DNA of 64,000 nt from a candidate division BRC1 bacterium ADurb.Bin183 (GTDB lineage Bacteria > Sumerlaeota > Sumerlaeia > MWCT01), in NCBI GenBank assembly GCA_002070185.1, contig MWCT01000001.1, positions 62,001 through 126,000 on the forward strand, read 5' to 3'. A program made the position numbers and the translations under genes. A model generated the notes under the pieces. It was not told the DNA's origin and did no database searches. It was given only the letters and a program-made list of their open reading frames with translations. Within the stretch, counting starts at the first letter, position 1. Every line of letters starts with the position of its first letter. Shown piece after piece: positions 18,061 through 27,833 of the stretch.

Positions 18061-18957
18061 GTGAGAATTCTGGCGCGAGCAAAAATTAACCTTTATCTGG
18101 ATGTCCTTTACAAACGTCCGGATGGGTATCACGAACTCGACACGCTTTTTCAAACGGTCGGGTTGTGCGATGAGCTGTTCTTTGAACAATCGGATAGCGG
18201 CTGCATTTTGAGCGTCAGCGACCCAACCATCCCCGTCGGCGCGGAGAATCTTATCGCAAAGGCTTATGACGCGGTGAGCAATCTGCGCCGGGGAGCGCTC
18301 GGAGGCGTCCGCATCCATCTGGAAAAGCGGATACCGCACGGCGCGGGTCTGGGCGGGGGAAGCGCCGACGCCGCTGCGACGATTTTGGCGCTTGATAGAA
18401 TGTTCCATCTTGCCTTGTCAAAAGAAGAACTTTGCCGGGCGGCAAGGCAGGTTGGGATGGATGTGCCTTTTTGCCTTATGGGCGGGACGGCGCGGGCATC
18501 GGGCAGGGGAGAGATACTTACACCCATAAACCGCCGTCTGGATTTTCAGGCGTTAATTATCCACCCGGGCTTCGGCGTTTCCACCAAAGAGGCTTATGAG
18601 GCGCTGAGCATGGGCAGCGAGCCAAAAGAACCCAGCGCGGCGAATTGGGCGTATGTTTTATGCGGGGATAAAGTTGATGAACTTTGGCAGATGTTATATA
18701 ATAGATTTGAAGGAGTGATATTTAAAAAGTATCCGATTTTGAGCGACATCAAAAAAGAACTACTGAAAGGAGGATGTTCGGCGGCGCTCATGACAGGCAG
18801 CGGTTCGGCGGTGTGCGGGTTTGCCCCGCCGGAAGCGGATTTAGCGCCGCTCGCCGCGAGCTTGAGGAGCCGCCACCCGTTTTTGGCCATTACCCGCCCG
18901 GAGCAAACGGGCGCGGTTTTTATCAACGCGGACCCATCCGCGAGGCGCACAACATAA
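18061..18957 (+). CDS. ispE: 4-diphosphocytidyl-2-C-methyl-D-erythritol kinase
   Basis: A GHMP kinase of the MEP isoprenoid pathway that phosphorylates CDP-methylerythritol. The GTG at 18061 yields the standard start MRILARAKINLYLDV; a TTG 42 bases upstream coincides with a TTGACA -35-like hexamer instead. ATP-binding GAGLGGGSADAAATI lies near residue 97, and the C-terminal GHMP motif GGCSAALMTGSGSAVCGF near 240. Length is 298 residues, as usual. There is no Shine-Dalgarno sequence before the GTG. It is followed 19 bp later by spoVG, a neighbourhood also known from Bacillus. Confidence 0.92.
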   Translation: MRILARAKINLYLDVLYKRPDGYHELDTLFQTVGLCDELFFEQSDSGCILSVSDPTIPVGAENLIAKAYDAVSNLRRGALGGVRIHLEKRIPHGAGLGGGSADAAATILALDRMFHLALSKEELCRAARQVGMDVPFCLMGGTARASGRGEILTPINRRLDFQALIIHPGFGVSTKEAYEALSMGSEPKEPSAANWAYVLCGDKVDELWQMLYNRFEGVIFKKYPILSDIKKELLKGGCSAALMTGSGSAVCGFAPPEADLAPLAASLRSRHPFLAITRPEQTGAVFINADPSARRTT

Positions 18958-18976
18958 GGAAGGTGGTGACGTAACC

Positions 18977-19351
18977 ATGGCAGAATTGGAAGTAACCGAG
19001 GTCAAAGTGCGTCCTTTTAGCAAAGAGGACGAAAAACTAAAAGCGTTTGCAACCATTACGCTGAACGACTGTTTTATTGTCAGCGACCTCAAGATCATCA
19101 AGGGAAAAAAGGGTCTCTTTGTGGCGATGCCCAGCCGCAAAATGAGCGACGGCACATTTCGCGACATCGCCCATCCCCTCAATAACGATACCCGCGGCAT
19201 GATCGAACGCAAGGTCCTGGCGGCATACGAGGAGGCGCTCACGCGCAGCATCAACGAAATCAAGAGCGATATAGACACCAAAATCCCGGACGAGCCGTCT
19301 GAATCATCTTACGAAATCAAGGACGAACTCTCCGGTCAAGAGCGTCTGTAA
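18977..19351 (+). CDS. spoVG: SpoVG family RNA-binding regulator
   Basis: A 124-residue SpoVG protein, a small site-specific nucleic-acid-binding regulator found far beyond spore formers. Family hallmarks are VTEVKVRPF at the N-terminus, LKAFATITLNDCFIVSDLKI, GLFVAMPSRKM and the helix DIAHPLNNDTRGMIE. The C-terminal 35 residues are acidic and variable, as in other members. The ribosome site is AAGGTGGTGA. It lies directly downstream of ispE and is followed by a terminator, so it ends this operon. Confidence 0.95.
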   Translation: MAELEVTEVKVRPFSKEDEKLKAFATITLNDCFIVSDLKIIKGKKGLFVAMPSRKMSDGTFRDIAHPLNNDTRGMIERKVLAAYEEALTRSINEIKSDIDTKIPDEPSESSYEIKDELSGQERL

Positions 19352-19383
19352 ACTCGCAAGCCCCAAAAAAACAAAATCCTTCA

Positions 19384-19412
19384 CCCGACGGGCGCGTCCC
19401 GCCGGGTTTTTT
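19384..19412 (+). terminator. rho-independent terminator after spoVG
   Basis: CCCGACGGG (19384-19392), loop CGCGT, CCCGCCGGG (19398-19406) and then six T. One A-C mismatch lies in a nine-base stem. It is 33 bases after the spoVG stop. Confidence 0.85.
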
Positions 19413-19442
19413 CTTTCCCATCTTAATCTAAAATTTCACCGC

Positions 19443-19472
19443 TTGACTCGGGAAAAACGCCTACGGTAAAAA
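19443..19472 (+). promoter_or_regulatory. candidate promoter placing the transcription start at the next ATG
   Basis: TTGACT (19443-19448) and TAAAAA (19467-19472) are separated by 18 bases. The predicted start of transcription is at the ATG of 19480, which lacks a ribosome site, so a leaderless message is possible. Confidence 0.35.
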
Positions 19473-19479
19473 TGCGGTT

Positions 19480-22149
19480 ATGATTCCGAACAATAAAAAC
19501 CTCGTTTTGATTTTTACTTTTGTTTTTTCTGCCGCCATCCTTGCTCTGACGATTCATTATTTTAATCCGCGGGTCAAATGGCGCAAGCAGCCGCCTTCGG
19601 AATGGGCAGATTTTGGCAGAACAAGTCCGGATGGGACGCCGCCTGGGGATGGAACGTCCGTTTCCGGCGATGCCTCCGGCGCGCGCCCGACGTCCGGACG
19701 CCCCGCGCCGTCATCCAATCCGCTTCTCCCCGATGGCGAAGCAGAGGCGAACCTCTCCCATCCGCCCGCAATCGGCGAACCCGCCGGGTTATCCAATATG
19801 CTGATGAATCCCTTTGAGCCGATGCCCGGAGACCCCAACATCTTCGGCGCAACATCCACCAACGCCGAATCAACGCCTACGCCGCGTCCTTTTGTCCAGC
19901 CTATCATATCCGGAAGGGTTACGGATTCTCGCGGTGCGCCGGCGCCTTTCGCCCCCGTCAAATTTTTTATACGCGACGCCGCGCCGCCCGTGTCTGACGT
20001 TGTTTTTGCGGATGCCGAAGGCTTTTACACCATTAGTCTTCGCGGACAGGGCATGACGGAAATGTATGCCGACCCGCCGGCAGATTCGTTCCTTGCGGCT
20101 TCCGAAGTCCGGAAAAAATTAATTATGTCCGGCGCGGAATTCAAAGACGAAAACTTCACACTCCCAGACGGCGAGTCGATCGAGGGGCTTGTCCTGAACG
20201 AGGAAAAAAAACCGGTGGAATGGGCGAATGTGGAGGCTAATCTTGCTGCAGGACGCCGCATTTCCAGTCAGGATACAAACGCGGAGGGGCGGTTTATCAT
20301 ACGCGGTATCCCTCAGAATCAAGCAGTTGCAACGCTGACCGTTTCCCACCCCCAATATCAGCCGCAGACCCGCACGGATGTCAACATGCTGGAAGGCTTG
20401 CAAACATTCATTCTCAAGCGCGCCAATAATGTAATCCTATCTGTCACGTGGAAACTGGACGGCACGCCCGTTGAGTATTACGCCTATAAGGTTTTTTGCA
20501 AGTCCAGCATCAATGAATTATATGTTGATGCGGAGAAACAGGTTCCCCATCTGGAAACGAAGAACGGACAGACCGCCATTGCAGATTTATCATCCGGCAG
20601 CTGGCATGTTGAGGTGACTGTCACAGATCCCGATGGCAATCCGACTGACTTGCGCAGTTCTGCGGATTTTCGGTTGGATGCGGGACAGCAGGGGCTGGTT
20701 ATCTCCGTTGCCATGGACGGAGGACGGCGCATATCCGGAAGCGTGGTCATGGAAAAAGCGGGGGGCGAACTCGCATCGGGCGCGCTGATTGAATTCATTC
20801 CGCCCAGCGCAGGTTTCGGGCGATTCCCGACGCTTGACGCCCCATTTAAATTTCCATCAGCGGTCACGGGGGAGGACGGCGCATTTTCCTTCGAGGGCAT
20901 GCCGCCGGGACGCTACACCATTCAAGCGCGCAAGGACACCATCCGCACGCCGCAGGCGGTGGATATTGATGTGCCTTATAATGCCGACCCCGCGCCTGTG
21001 GAGATTGTCCTCATCCAGGGCGGCGTCATCTACGGAACCATCTCCGGAAAGGATGCCGCGCCTCTTTCCGGCGCATACATCGCTATCTCCGAGCAGCGTC
21101 TCAATGCCGATGGCTGGCTGGAAAAAAACTTCCAGTCCGATGCGGATGGCAAGTATCGCTTCGAGGGATTACCCGCGGGAGCGCATTATATATGGGTTTC
21201 CGGCGACGGCGTTTTTGAATCCCGCATGGTGGACCTTGAAGCGGGACAGGAACGCGAGGTTAATTTTGACCTTTCCGGCAACGTGAATCTCTCTGGGGTG
21301 ATATTATTGAATGGCGCGCCTGCGCCTCCGGGTTTTGGCTGTTCTTTTTTTGGAGAAGATAGCGGCGCCATCGGCGGCTGCTCCATTCAGGAAGGCGGAC
21401 GCTATGAGGCGGTGCTCAAACCCGGACGCGTGTTCATGAGGCTTACTGGGGCGAATGCGCCAAAAGGCGAAGTCGAACCGTTTGTGCTGGAGGCAACGCC
21501 CAGTTATCAGACGCGCGATTTTGATTTGCGAGTGGAGGAGGCGGATATCATTCTCAATTTTCCGGAGGGCGAATCCTTTGCGCCGGGGCAGCTGGTTATC
21601 TGCCCGCGGGAGCGCGCCACTCGCTATGGATTCCTCCGCGTCAAGATGGATCAATCCGTCCGCCATGTTTTATCGCTCCTTGCCGGCGAGTATCAGGCGA
21701 CATTTTCGTCGCGCGACGGTGTTTGGCAGGGCGAGACCGATTGGGTTTCCATCGGCTCAGGCGCGAGCGCCTTTGTCCTTGATGTCAAAAAAATCCTGCG
21801 GGGCGTGCGAGTGGGAGGCTGGTCTCCCGGGCAACTTTCCAGCGTCTCCTTTACGCCGATAACAATTGATGTGACCCCGCTGGTTTCATCCGGCGGAAAG
21901 ATGGAAATTCTGGTAAGGTTTGAAAGCGGGAGGCATGCTGTTGAAACGGGCGCGGTCTCGCTCATATTCAACGGCGCGCCAGTGTCAACAGATAATCACA
22001 AGGGCTGGAGCGGCTCCGACCATTGGAATAATGTTTATCATCTTGAACTGAACGCCCCGCCGGCGGGTGCGCCCTGTCTTTTGCGGGTTGAAATCCGCTG
22101 CGATGGCGGGAGCGATTCCGCAGGCGGCATCTTTCTCAGCATGAATTAA
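19480..22149 (+). CDS. membrane-anchored carboxypeptidase-regulatory-like repeat protein
   Basis: An 889-residue protein with an N-terminal hydrophobic helix (about residues 8-26), probably an uncleaved anchor. A low-complexity Pro/Gly/Ser linker runs to about residue 140. Several carboxypeptidase-D regulatory-like beta-sandwich repeats follow, recognisable by phrases such as ISGRVTDSRGAPAPF, GRFIIRGIPQ, GAFSFEGMPPGRYTIQA and GKYRFEGLPAG. These domains bind or space rather than catalyse. The C-terminal 120 residues look like another beta-sandwich. A cell-surface role is likely. It is convergent with the GT39-TPR gene with 26 bp between them. Confidence 0.78.
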   Translation: MIPNNKNLVLIFTFVFSAAILALTIHYFNPRVKWRKQPPSEWADFGRTSPDGTPPGDGTSVSGDASGARPTSGRPAPSSNPLLPDGEAEANLSHPPAIGEPAGLSNMLMNPFEPMPGDPNIFGATSTNAESTPTPRPFVQPIISGRVTDSRGAPAPFAPVKFFIRDAAPPVSDVVFADAEGFYTISLRGQGMTEMYADPPADSFLAASEVRKKLIMSGAEFKDENFTLPDGESIEGLVLNEEKKPVEWANVEANLAAGRRISSQDTNAEGRFIIRGIPQNQAVATLTVSHPQYQPQTRTDVNMLEGLQTFILKRANNVILSVTWKLDGTPVEYYAYKVFCKSSINELYVDAEKQVPHLETKNGQTAIADLSSGSWHVEVTVTDPDGNPTDLRSSADFRLDAGQQGLVISVAMDGGRRISGSVVMEKAGGELASGALIEFIPPSAGFGRFPTLDAPFKFPSAVTGEDGAFSFEGMPPGRYTIQARKDTIRTPQAVDIDVPYNADPAPVEIVLIQGGVIYGTISGKDAAPLSGAYIAISEQRLNADGWLEKNFQSDADGKYRFEGLPAGAHYIWVSGDGVFESRMVDLEAGQEREVNFDLSGNVNLSGVILLNGAPAPPGFGCSFFGEDSGAIGGCSIQEGGRYEAVLKPGRVFMRLTGANAPKGEVEPFVLEATPSYQTRDFDLRVEEADIILNFPEGESFAPGQLVICPRERATRYGFLRVKMDQSVRHVLSLLAGEYQATFSSRDGVWQGETDWVSIGSGASAFVLDVKKILRGVRVGGWSPGQLSSVSFTPITIDVTPLVSSGGKMEILVRFESGRHAVETGAVSLIFNGAPVSTDNHKGWSGSDHWNNVYHLELNAPPAGAPCLLRVEIRCDGGSDSAGGIFLSMN

Positions 22150-22175
22150 AGGGAGCCCGCGCCGCGCTCCTGCGC

Positions 22176-23972
22176 TCACTCTCCGCCGAGATGCGTTTTT
22201 AAAACCTCCCGCGCATCGGCGTCGTTTGGACGCAGCGTCAGATAAATCTTCATCGCCTCCCGCGCTTTATCGCGCCTCCCCGCCTGATTATAAAGCCAAG
22301 CTATTTCTTTCCACGCCTCCGGTATCTGGCGAGGCTCTCTCTTCAGAAAGTCTTCAAAATGGGGGAGCGCCTCATCCCAGCGGTTCAGGAGGTAACAGCT
22401 CTTGCCTATTCGATATTGATGCGTAGGGTTCTGGGGATCCATTGCCGCCGCCTTTTTGTAATAATCCAGCGCCGTTGTAAAATCCTGCTTCATGAAATAA
22501 GAGTTGCCCAGATTGGAAAAAATCTGCGGCATCGGGCTGAAAGAGAGCGCCGTTTTGAATTCCTTGATGGCATCATCTTGGCGACCTTCCTCCTGATAAA
22601 TAAGCCCGAGAGAATTATGAAAAACCTCCTGCTCCTGACGCCGCTCTAAAAGACGCCTGTTGTTCAGAAGAAAAAATAAAGCCGCCATCGCCGCCGCCAG
22701 CAGGGCGCATTCCCGCCATCGCCGTCCTTTTGCCGCGTCCCACAGATGAAGCGCCGCATACGCCCCAAAAAGACACATCAGCGGAATCACCGGAATCCGG
22801 TAGCGGTCTGTGATAAAAAAAGGAACAAGCGAAAGCATATACGAAATCGCGCCGAGCGCCAACAGAATTTTTTCCTCATCCGGATTGCGCGCCGCTAAAA
22901 AAAGTCCCAGCAATGCAAACGGTCCCAGAATAAAAAAATTGAAAAGCGGCAAACGCATCGCCGGCATCAGCGTCGCCATGCCCTTTGTGCTGTAAATCTG
23001 ATCCAGCTCCGCTCCGCCCCATAAAAAATAAATCTTGCGCCCGAGAAGTTTTAAAAAATCAAAGGGATATCGCTTCATCCATTCAAGAGCGCGTCTGCGC
23101 CAAAATCGCGATATCTCCGAAGATTTGAGCGGCGCGCGCCCGAGCATCTCCTCCGCGAAGCGGGCGCCGCGCGGGTCAACGCCCATGTTCACCATCGCAT
23201 ACGGCGGCGGCTCGAAAAAACCGGACGCTTTTTCGTTATTGCCGATATAAAAATTTAAGCCGTCGTTGGAGGTAATCGGAACAAAATCCCGCTCTGCCAA
23301 AAAGTTATGGATTGTGGCGGGCATGATGCCCAGCAGCGACCCCGCCGCCAGAAGCGCTATTTTTTGAAAAGATTCACGTTTCTTTGCCCATCCCGTCCAC
23401 GCAATCTGCGCCGCCAAAAAAGGGAAAAAAAACAGTACATTTCCGCGAAAAAGCGCCGCCGTCCCCAATGCCGCTCCGATGGCAATCCAATACGCCCCGC
23501 CGCTTTTTCGTTTTTCCAAAAGCAGCCACCAGAAAAGGAGAAAGAAAAAACTAAAAGAGGTCTCCATTAAGAGAGTTTGTTCATGGAATAAAACCGGTTT
23601 GTAGGCGGCGTAGATGAACGCGGCGAGCAGTCCTGTTTTTGGCAAAAAGGCGCGGCGTCCGATAATGTAAATCAGCCCGCAGCTCCCCAGTCCCATTCCC
23701 ATCTGAACGATGCGGAAGATGTCCGCGCTATGTCCGAAAAGGGCGTAAAGAACACCCAGAAGATAGGGATAGAGCGGACCCATAAAAAAAGCCATGTCCT
23801 GAATGATTGTCCCCGAAGCAACCGCCCGTCCCATCTTGTCATAATAGAGCTCGTCCAGCAGGGGATGCCCATAAAAAGGGGTTGCCGCAAATTGCCTGTA
23901 AAAGGCAATGCGAAGCCCCAAACCCAGAATAAAAATGGCGGCGGGAATATAAAAAGGTCGAAGGTTTTTCAT
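22176..23972 (-). CDS. GT39/ArnT-type membrane glycosyltransferase with C-terminal TPRs
   Basis: A 598-residue polytopic protein. The first 400 residues hold about ten membrane segments with the GT-C fold pattern. An acidic pair in the first periplasmic loop (PLLDELYYD) would serve as catalytic and donor-binding residues for polyprenol-phosphate sugar transfer. The last 150 residues are three to four tetratricopeptide repeats (for example IFSNLGNSYFMKQDFTTAL, then DYYKKAAAMDPQNP). The ATG at 23972 starts just before the first membrane helix. It is the last gene of a minus-strand group after grpE (29 bp gap). Acceptor unknown: protein, lipid or glycan. Confidence 0.82.
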   Translation of the reverse strand: MKNLRPFYIPAAIFILGLGLRIAFYRQFAATPFYGHPLLDELYYDKMGRAVASGTIIQDMAFFMGPLYPYLLGVLYALFGHSADIFRIVQMGMGLGSCGLIYIIGRRAFLPKTGLLAAFIYAAYKPVLFHEQTLLMETSFSFFFLLFWWLLLEKRKSGGAYWIAIGAALGTAALFRGNVLFFFPFLAAQIAWTGWAKKRESFQKIALLAAGSLLGIMPATIHNFLAERDFVPITSNDGLNFYIGNNEKASGFFEPPPYAMVNMGVDPRGARFAEEMLGRAPLKSSEISRFWRRRALEWMKRYPFDFLKLLGRKIYFLWGGAELDQIYSTKGMATLMPAMRLPLFNFFILGPFALLGLFLAARNPDEEKILLALGAISYMLSLVPFFITDRYRIPVIPLMCLFGAYAALHLWDAAKGRRWRECALLAAAMAALFFLLNNRRLLERRQEQEVFHNSLGLIYQEEGRQDDAIKEFKTALSFSPMPQIFSNLGNSYFMKQDFTTALDYYKKAAAMDPQNPTHQYRIGKSCYLLNRWDEALPHFEDFLKREPRQIPEAWKEIAWLYNQAGRRDKAREAMKIYLTLRPNDADAREVLKTHLGGE

Positions 23973-24001
23973 CGTTTGGTGCGTCCGCCTCAGGCGGAAA
24001 G

Positions 24002-24661
24002 TCAATCGTTGGGCGCCAATGGCTCGCCCTGAATCAGCGGGTTCGGGCGAATGGCGTTCGGGTGAGACCCCTGCGCCTTTTCGGCAATTTTATTCACGCG
24101 CACAAGCGTCGGACGGATTACGCGTTTTTTGAAAATGTAACCTTTGCGTATGATGTCTGTGATTTGATTGTCCGGCGTGTTCTCCTTTTTGTCGGTGGAA
24201 ACAGCCTCGTGAAATTTCGGGTCAAAGGGCTGCCCGAGCGCTTCGATGGTATCCAGTCCCGTCTCGGTAAGCACCTTCATCAATTGTTGATAAATGAGAT
24301 AGATTCCTTGGCGGAACTGTTGGAAATCGGGCGCCATCTCGGCGGCTTTCCAGGCATGGTCAAAATTATCCAGAATGGGCAGAAGGGCGCAGATGAGATT
24401 TTCGTTCGCAAAATTGCGGATATCTTCTTTATCTTTTGCCGTGCGTTTGCGCAGGTTATCCATGTCCGCATGAGCGCGCAGGAGGCGCTCCTTCATTGCG
24501 GAAAGTTCCTTTTCCGTTTTTTCATGAAGGGATTGAAGGTGGCTTATGACAGTTGATGTTGTTCCGCAATCTTCCCGCTTTTGCGGGTAGGGCGCAAGGT
24601 TGTATTGGGCGCGGAGCAAACGATATCGAAGCCGTCTGCCTGTTTTATTGAACTGTACCAT
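24002..24661 (-). CDS. grpE: GrpE nucleotide-exchange factor for DnaK
   Basis: A GrpE co-chaperone of 219 residues that drives ADP release from DnaK. The ATG at 24661 has AGGAAGG five bases upstream and is preferred over one 15 bases earlier. A long N-terminal coiled coil (about residues 50-95, MKERLLRAHADMDNLRKR) precedes the four-helix dimer region (LLPILDNFDHA). The beta-wing ends in GYIFKKRVIRPTLVRV. No dnaK or dnaJ is in the window, and the neighbours are envelope genes, so it has left its usual operon. It may be a second copy. Confidence 0.9.
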   Translation of the reverse strand: MVQFNKTGRRLRYRLLRAQYNLAPYPQKREDCGTTSTVISHLQSLHEKTEKELSAMKERLLRAHADMDNLRKRTAKDKEDIRNFANENLICALLPILDNFDHAWKAAEMAPDFQQFRQGIYLIYQQLMKVLTETGLDTIEALGQPFDPKFHEAVSTDKKENTPDNQITDIIRKGYIFKKRVIRPTLVRVNKIAEKAQGSHPNAIRPNPLIQGEPLAPND

Positions 24662-24709
24662 TTTCACCTTCCTCATAACGGCATAGCGCCGGTTATCATA
24701 TCGAGGCGA

Positions 24710-26026
24710 TTACCCCTCCGATTGTCCGAAGTCCTTTTTGAAAACCTCATCCCCCTCATTCAACCCGTCCAAAATCTCCACCCTGTCCCTGTTGCTCCGC
24801 CCGAGCGTCACAGGCTGCATTCGGTATCCTTTGGGCGTCGCCAAATAAACAACGGGACGCCCCTCTCTGCGGAACACGCACGAGATAGGCAGCGTCAGGG
24901 CGTTTGGAATCGTTTCAAGGATAATGGAGACATTGGCTGTCATGCCGGGACGCAGGCGCGGGTCGGCGCGCTCCAGAGCCAAATTGAGTTCAAACACCTT
25001 TTGACCTGTATCCTCTGTTGTTTGCTTAAGACTGGCGGCGGCAGGGGAATTGATCCGGGCGATGGCAGCCATGCCCAGCTGCGAGACCTTTGCCCTGAAG
25101 TCAATATCTTTTATGGCATCCAGCGTGATTTTTGCTTCCTGCCCCACGCTCACTTTTGAAATATCCTCCTCGCTCACCTGCGAAACAATACTCATGGATG
25201 AAAGGTCGGGGATTTCTCCAAGGCTCTGATTATCCCAGACCTGATCTCCTGCTTGAGGCTTGACGTTTCGCGAACGTTGCCAGTCCCACCGCTCTGTCAA
25301 AATCAAAAGCCCGTCGGTCGGCGCCTTTATCTCCGCCTGCGAAATTTTCTTCTGGGCGTCCTCGATATTTTTTTTCGCCTTCAGACTTCGCAGCTTGATC
25401 CGCCCCAGTTCCGATTCCTGAGCCATCTCGTCATCTTCTTTGTCCTTGATGTCTTTTTGAAACGTCAGGTCTGAATTGAGGGCATTGTATTTTTCGCTTT
25501 GAACTTTTAGCTCCTGCGCCTGAGCGTCGGCTTTTGCTACAATGCTCTGCTCCACAAGCAGGTCAATAGTCTCCAGCTTGCGGTTGACTTCGAAGAGTTT
25601 GAGCCGTGAAAACTCGAGCTCGGCGGCGGAAGATTCCACGCGCAGGGAATTGCTGCGCAGACCTTTAAGCAGCTGCTCTATCTGCCGCTCGAGTTCGTTT
25701 TTTGTGGATTTGAGATTCGTTATCTGTTCATCCAGCCTTTTTTCCACATCCTCCGTATCCAGCCATACCACCGTCTGCCCCTTTGTCACTGTGGAGCCGT
25801 CGTCAAGAATTTTAGTAATCTTGCCGCCGAATGGGGTATAAATCTGCACCATCTTTTGCGCCCGAATGACGCCGACTTCTTCAATGGATAACACAAACTC
25901 GCTGCGCATAGCCTTTTCTTTTAGGATGCCGGCATAAGGGTCCTGCTTGGGCATCTGGCGCCATGCATATGCACCCGCCGCCGCGAGCCCCAAAAGCGAA
26001 AAGATGAGAAGAAGTTTTTTTATCAT
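24710..26026 (-). CDS. HlyD/MacA-type periplasmic adaptor subunit
   Basis: A membrane-fusion protein of 438 residues with an N-terminal anchor (residues 1-22). A first lipoyl half (TPFGGKITKILDDGSTVTKG) is followed by a coiled-coil hairpin of about 150 residues rich in Gln, Glu and Lys, then the second lipoyl half (IKAPTDGLLI) and a beta-barrel. The conserved LRPGMTANVSI and LPISCVFRREGRPVVYL complete the family pattern. Such proteins link an inner-membrane ABC or RND pump to the outer membrane. No ABC transporter or TolC-like gene is adjacent, so the partner must be elsewhere. The start has no clear ribosome site, 17 bp after the nucleotidyltransferase stop. Confidence 0.85.
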   Translation of the reverse strand: MIKKLLLIFSLLGLAAAGAYAWRQMPKQDPYAGILKEKAMRSEFVLSIEEVGVIRAQKMVQIYTPFGGKITKILDDGSTVTKGQTVVWLDTEDVEKRLDEQITNLKSTKNELERQIEQLLKGLRSNSLRVESSAAELEFSRLKLFEVNRKLETIDLLVEQSIVAKADAQAQELKVQSEKYNALNSDLTFQKDIKDKEDDEMAQESELGRIKLRSLKAKKNIEDAQKKISQAEIKAPTDGLLILTERWDWQRSRNVKPQAGDQVWDNQSLGEIPDLSSMSIVSQVSEEDISKVSVGQEAKITLDAIKDIDFRAKVSQLGMAAIARINSPAAASLKQTTEDTGQKVFELNLALERADPRLRPGMTANVSIILETIPNALTLPISCVFRREGRPVVYLATPKGYRMQPVTLGRSNRDRVEILDGLNEGDEVFKKDFGQSEG

Positions 26027-26043
26027 GACAACAAAACAAAAAC

Positions 26044-26733
26044 CTAAAAGTTATGCTGCTTCAAAATCTGTTCCGTTTTCTGGATGTCTTCGGGATAGCC
26101 GATGGGAATCCAGTAGCCGGTAGATTTCACGCAATGAATCGGACGGCGTTGCGCCAACGATGTCAGGGCATCCGTCAGCTCATATTCGCCTCGCGGCGAA
26201 GGCTGCAGTTTATCAATCTCCGAAAAAATTTCCGAGTCCAGAACATAAAGCGCCGCATTCGCCAGATTGGAGATATATTCCTTCGGCTTTTCCACCAGCT
26301 CCACCATCAAGTCGCCCTTCAGGCGGAAGATGCCGAACTTTTGCGGTTCCGCCACTTCCATTGCCAAAATGGAAAGGTCATATTTCAGGCACGCCTCAAG
26401 GTCAACTCGGTCATAGATGCTGTCTCCCATGAGCAGGATGAATCTGCCCGGGATAAAATCGCGCACCTCGCGAACGGCGTCCGCCGTGCCGCGAATCTGT
26501 TTCTGCACCACATAAGTCAGTTTTATGCCCTCGTAAGAATCGCCGAAATACTCGATAATTTTTTCCTTGAGATGACCCACCACAACAACGATTTCATCCA
26601 CATGCCCTTTTAGAATATCAAAGTTGTATTGAATAATCGGTTTGCCCAAAATAGGAATGAGCGGCTTGGGCGTGGTGTAAGTGATGGGACGCATGCGCGT
26701 TCCCTCGCCGGCGGCAAGAATAACGCCTTTCAT
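26044..26733 (-). CDS. sugar-1-phosphate nucleotidyltransferase
   Basis: A 229-residue NTP-transferase that makes nucleotide sugars for glycan synthesis. The ATG near 26733 has AAAGGAG six bases upstream and gives the hallmark MKGVILAAGEGTRMRPIT; the frame runs further upstream but without family sequence. PLIPILGKPIIQYNFD, LLMGDSIYD (metal site) and VEKPKEY follow. It lacks the C-terminal left-handed beta-helix found in bifunctional relatives. It is RmlA/GlmU-like, and the base and sugar cannot be decided. It is probably cotranscribed with the HlyD-type gene. Confidence 0.85.
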   Translation of the reverse strand: MKGVILAAGEGTRMRPITYTTPKPLIPILGKPIIQYNFDILKGHVDEIVVVVGHLKEKIIEYFGDSYEGIKLTYVVQKQIRGTADAVREVRDFIPGRFILLMGDSIYDRVDLEACLKYDLSILAMEVAEPQKFGIFRLKGDLMVELVEKPKEYISNLANAALYVLDSEIFSEIDKLQPSPRGEYELTDALTSLAQRRPIHCVKSTGYWIPIGYPEDIQKTEQILKQHNF

Positions 26734-26834
26734 AAAAAAACTCCTTTGTGTTTCAATCTCAAATATTAAAACGGATTCAAAAAGAGCGCCGTCTGGATTG
26801 CAAGGTTTTTTTGCCTTTACACCGCAGGGCTTTG

Positions 26835-27833
26835 TTATAATTGATATGCTCGAAATACCGCTTCGAGATTTTCCGGAGGCACGTCCGCATTGATTTCCGC
26901 CTGCATGATGTAACCGCCGTCCGGTGTTGAAAGATGGGCGAGATTCTTCCGAGCCGCCGCCAGAATTTCCTCCGGCGTTCCCATCGGCAATAAATGCTGC
27001 CTGTCCAGCTCGCCCCAGAAACAAAGACGACCCGCAAACCGACGCCCCAGTTCCTCAACCCCCATGCAGGCAACCTGACAATTGAGCGCATGAACGCCTA
27101 TCTCAATCAAGTCCTCGATGATTTCGATAATATTGCCGTCGCTGTGGAAAAAAACCAGTTTGCCCGCCTCCCGCCCCAGACGGAAATATTCCGCATAACA
27201 CGGCTTGAAAAACTCGCGCCACATCTCCGGGCGGATAAAGAGCTGCGTTTGCGTCCCCCAGTCGTCGCCGATGAACACACACTCATGGTCATATTTTAGC
27301 AGCTCTTTCAAATGGCGCATATTGAAGTCGTGGACAATGTCCCGCAACGCCATCAGCTCAGCAGGATTGGTGTAAAAATCTGTGAAGATGAGAGAGGGCT
27401 CCCGCAGCCAGCACATTCGATGGAAAAGCGAGGGAATGATGCCAAGGTGGAATTTATCCCGCGTGGCGGCAAGCGTCTGGCGGACGCGCTCAAACCCCTC
27501 GCCGATTAAGTGCAGCGGGGCTTTATAGTTTTTCAGATTGTCCCAGTCATTCAGCGGGAAATGCCTCACCTGCCCCAAAATGCCCGGCGTCTGGTTTTCC
27601 CAGCCGCAGCCCCAAGGGTCGGTGAAACTCCCTGCTTCAAAAAGCCGCAATCCCCCCATTAAGTCTTGAAAACCATCGCCCGCAAAGTCAGAGGGGAACT
27701 GTTCCTGAAGGCGGCGCAGAGCGCTTGCGAATTTTTTCCCAGCGCCGGGGAGAACCCATAAATCCCTTGCCAGCCGCGCCGGCTTTTGAAACGTCACTGT
27801 GTCAATAATGACTTGTTTGGAAGAAAATTTCAT
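26835..27833 (-). CDS. uroporphyrinogen decarboxylase-like (UROD/MTA family) protein
   Basis: A 332-residue TIM-barrel protein of the UROD/methyltransferase family. Typical segments are IPSLFHRMCWLREPSLIF, a central DHECVFIGDDWGTQTQLF, FFHSDGNIIEIIEDLIEIG and the near-C-terminal GYIMQAEINADVPPENLEA. These resemble the corrinoid methyltransferase side more than haem-pathway HemE, which would have RQAGRY at the N-terminus. Uncultured bacteria carry many such paralogues, often near sugar metabolism. The substrate is unknown. TATAAT immediately abuts the ATG, and no ribosome site is visible. Confidence 0.8.
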   Translation of the reverse strand: MKFSSKQVIIDTVTFQKPARLARDLWVLPGAGKKFASALRRLQEQFPSDFAGDGFQDLMGGLRLFEAGSFTDPWGCGWENQTPGILGQVRHFPLNDWDNLKNYKAPLHLIGEGFERVRQTLAATRDKFHLGIIPSLFHRMCWLREPSLIFTDFYTNPAELMALRDIVHDFNMRHLKELLKYDHECVFIGDDWGTQTQLFIRPEMWREFFKPCYAEYFRLGREAGKLVFFHSDGNIIEIIEDLIEIGVHALNCQVACMGVEELGRRFAGRLCFWGELDRQHLLPMGTPEEILAAARKNLAHLSTPDGGYIMQAEINADVPPENLEAVFRAYQL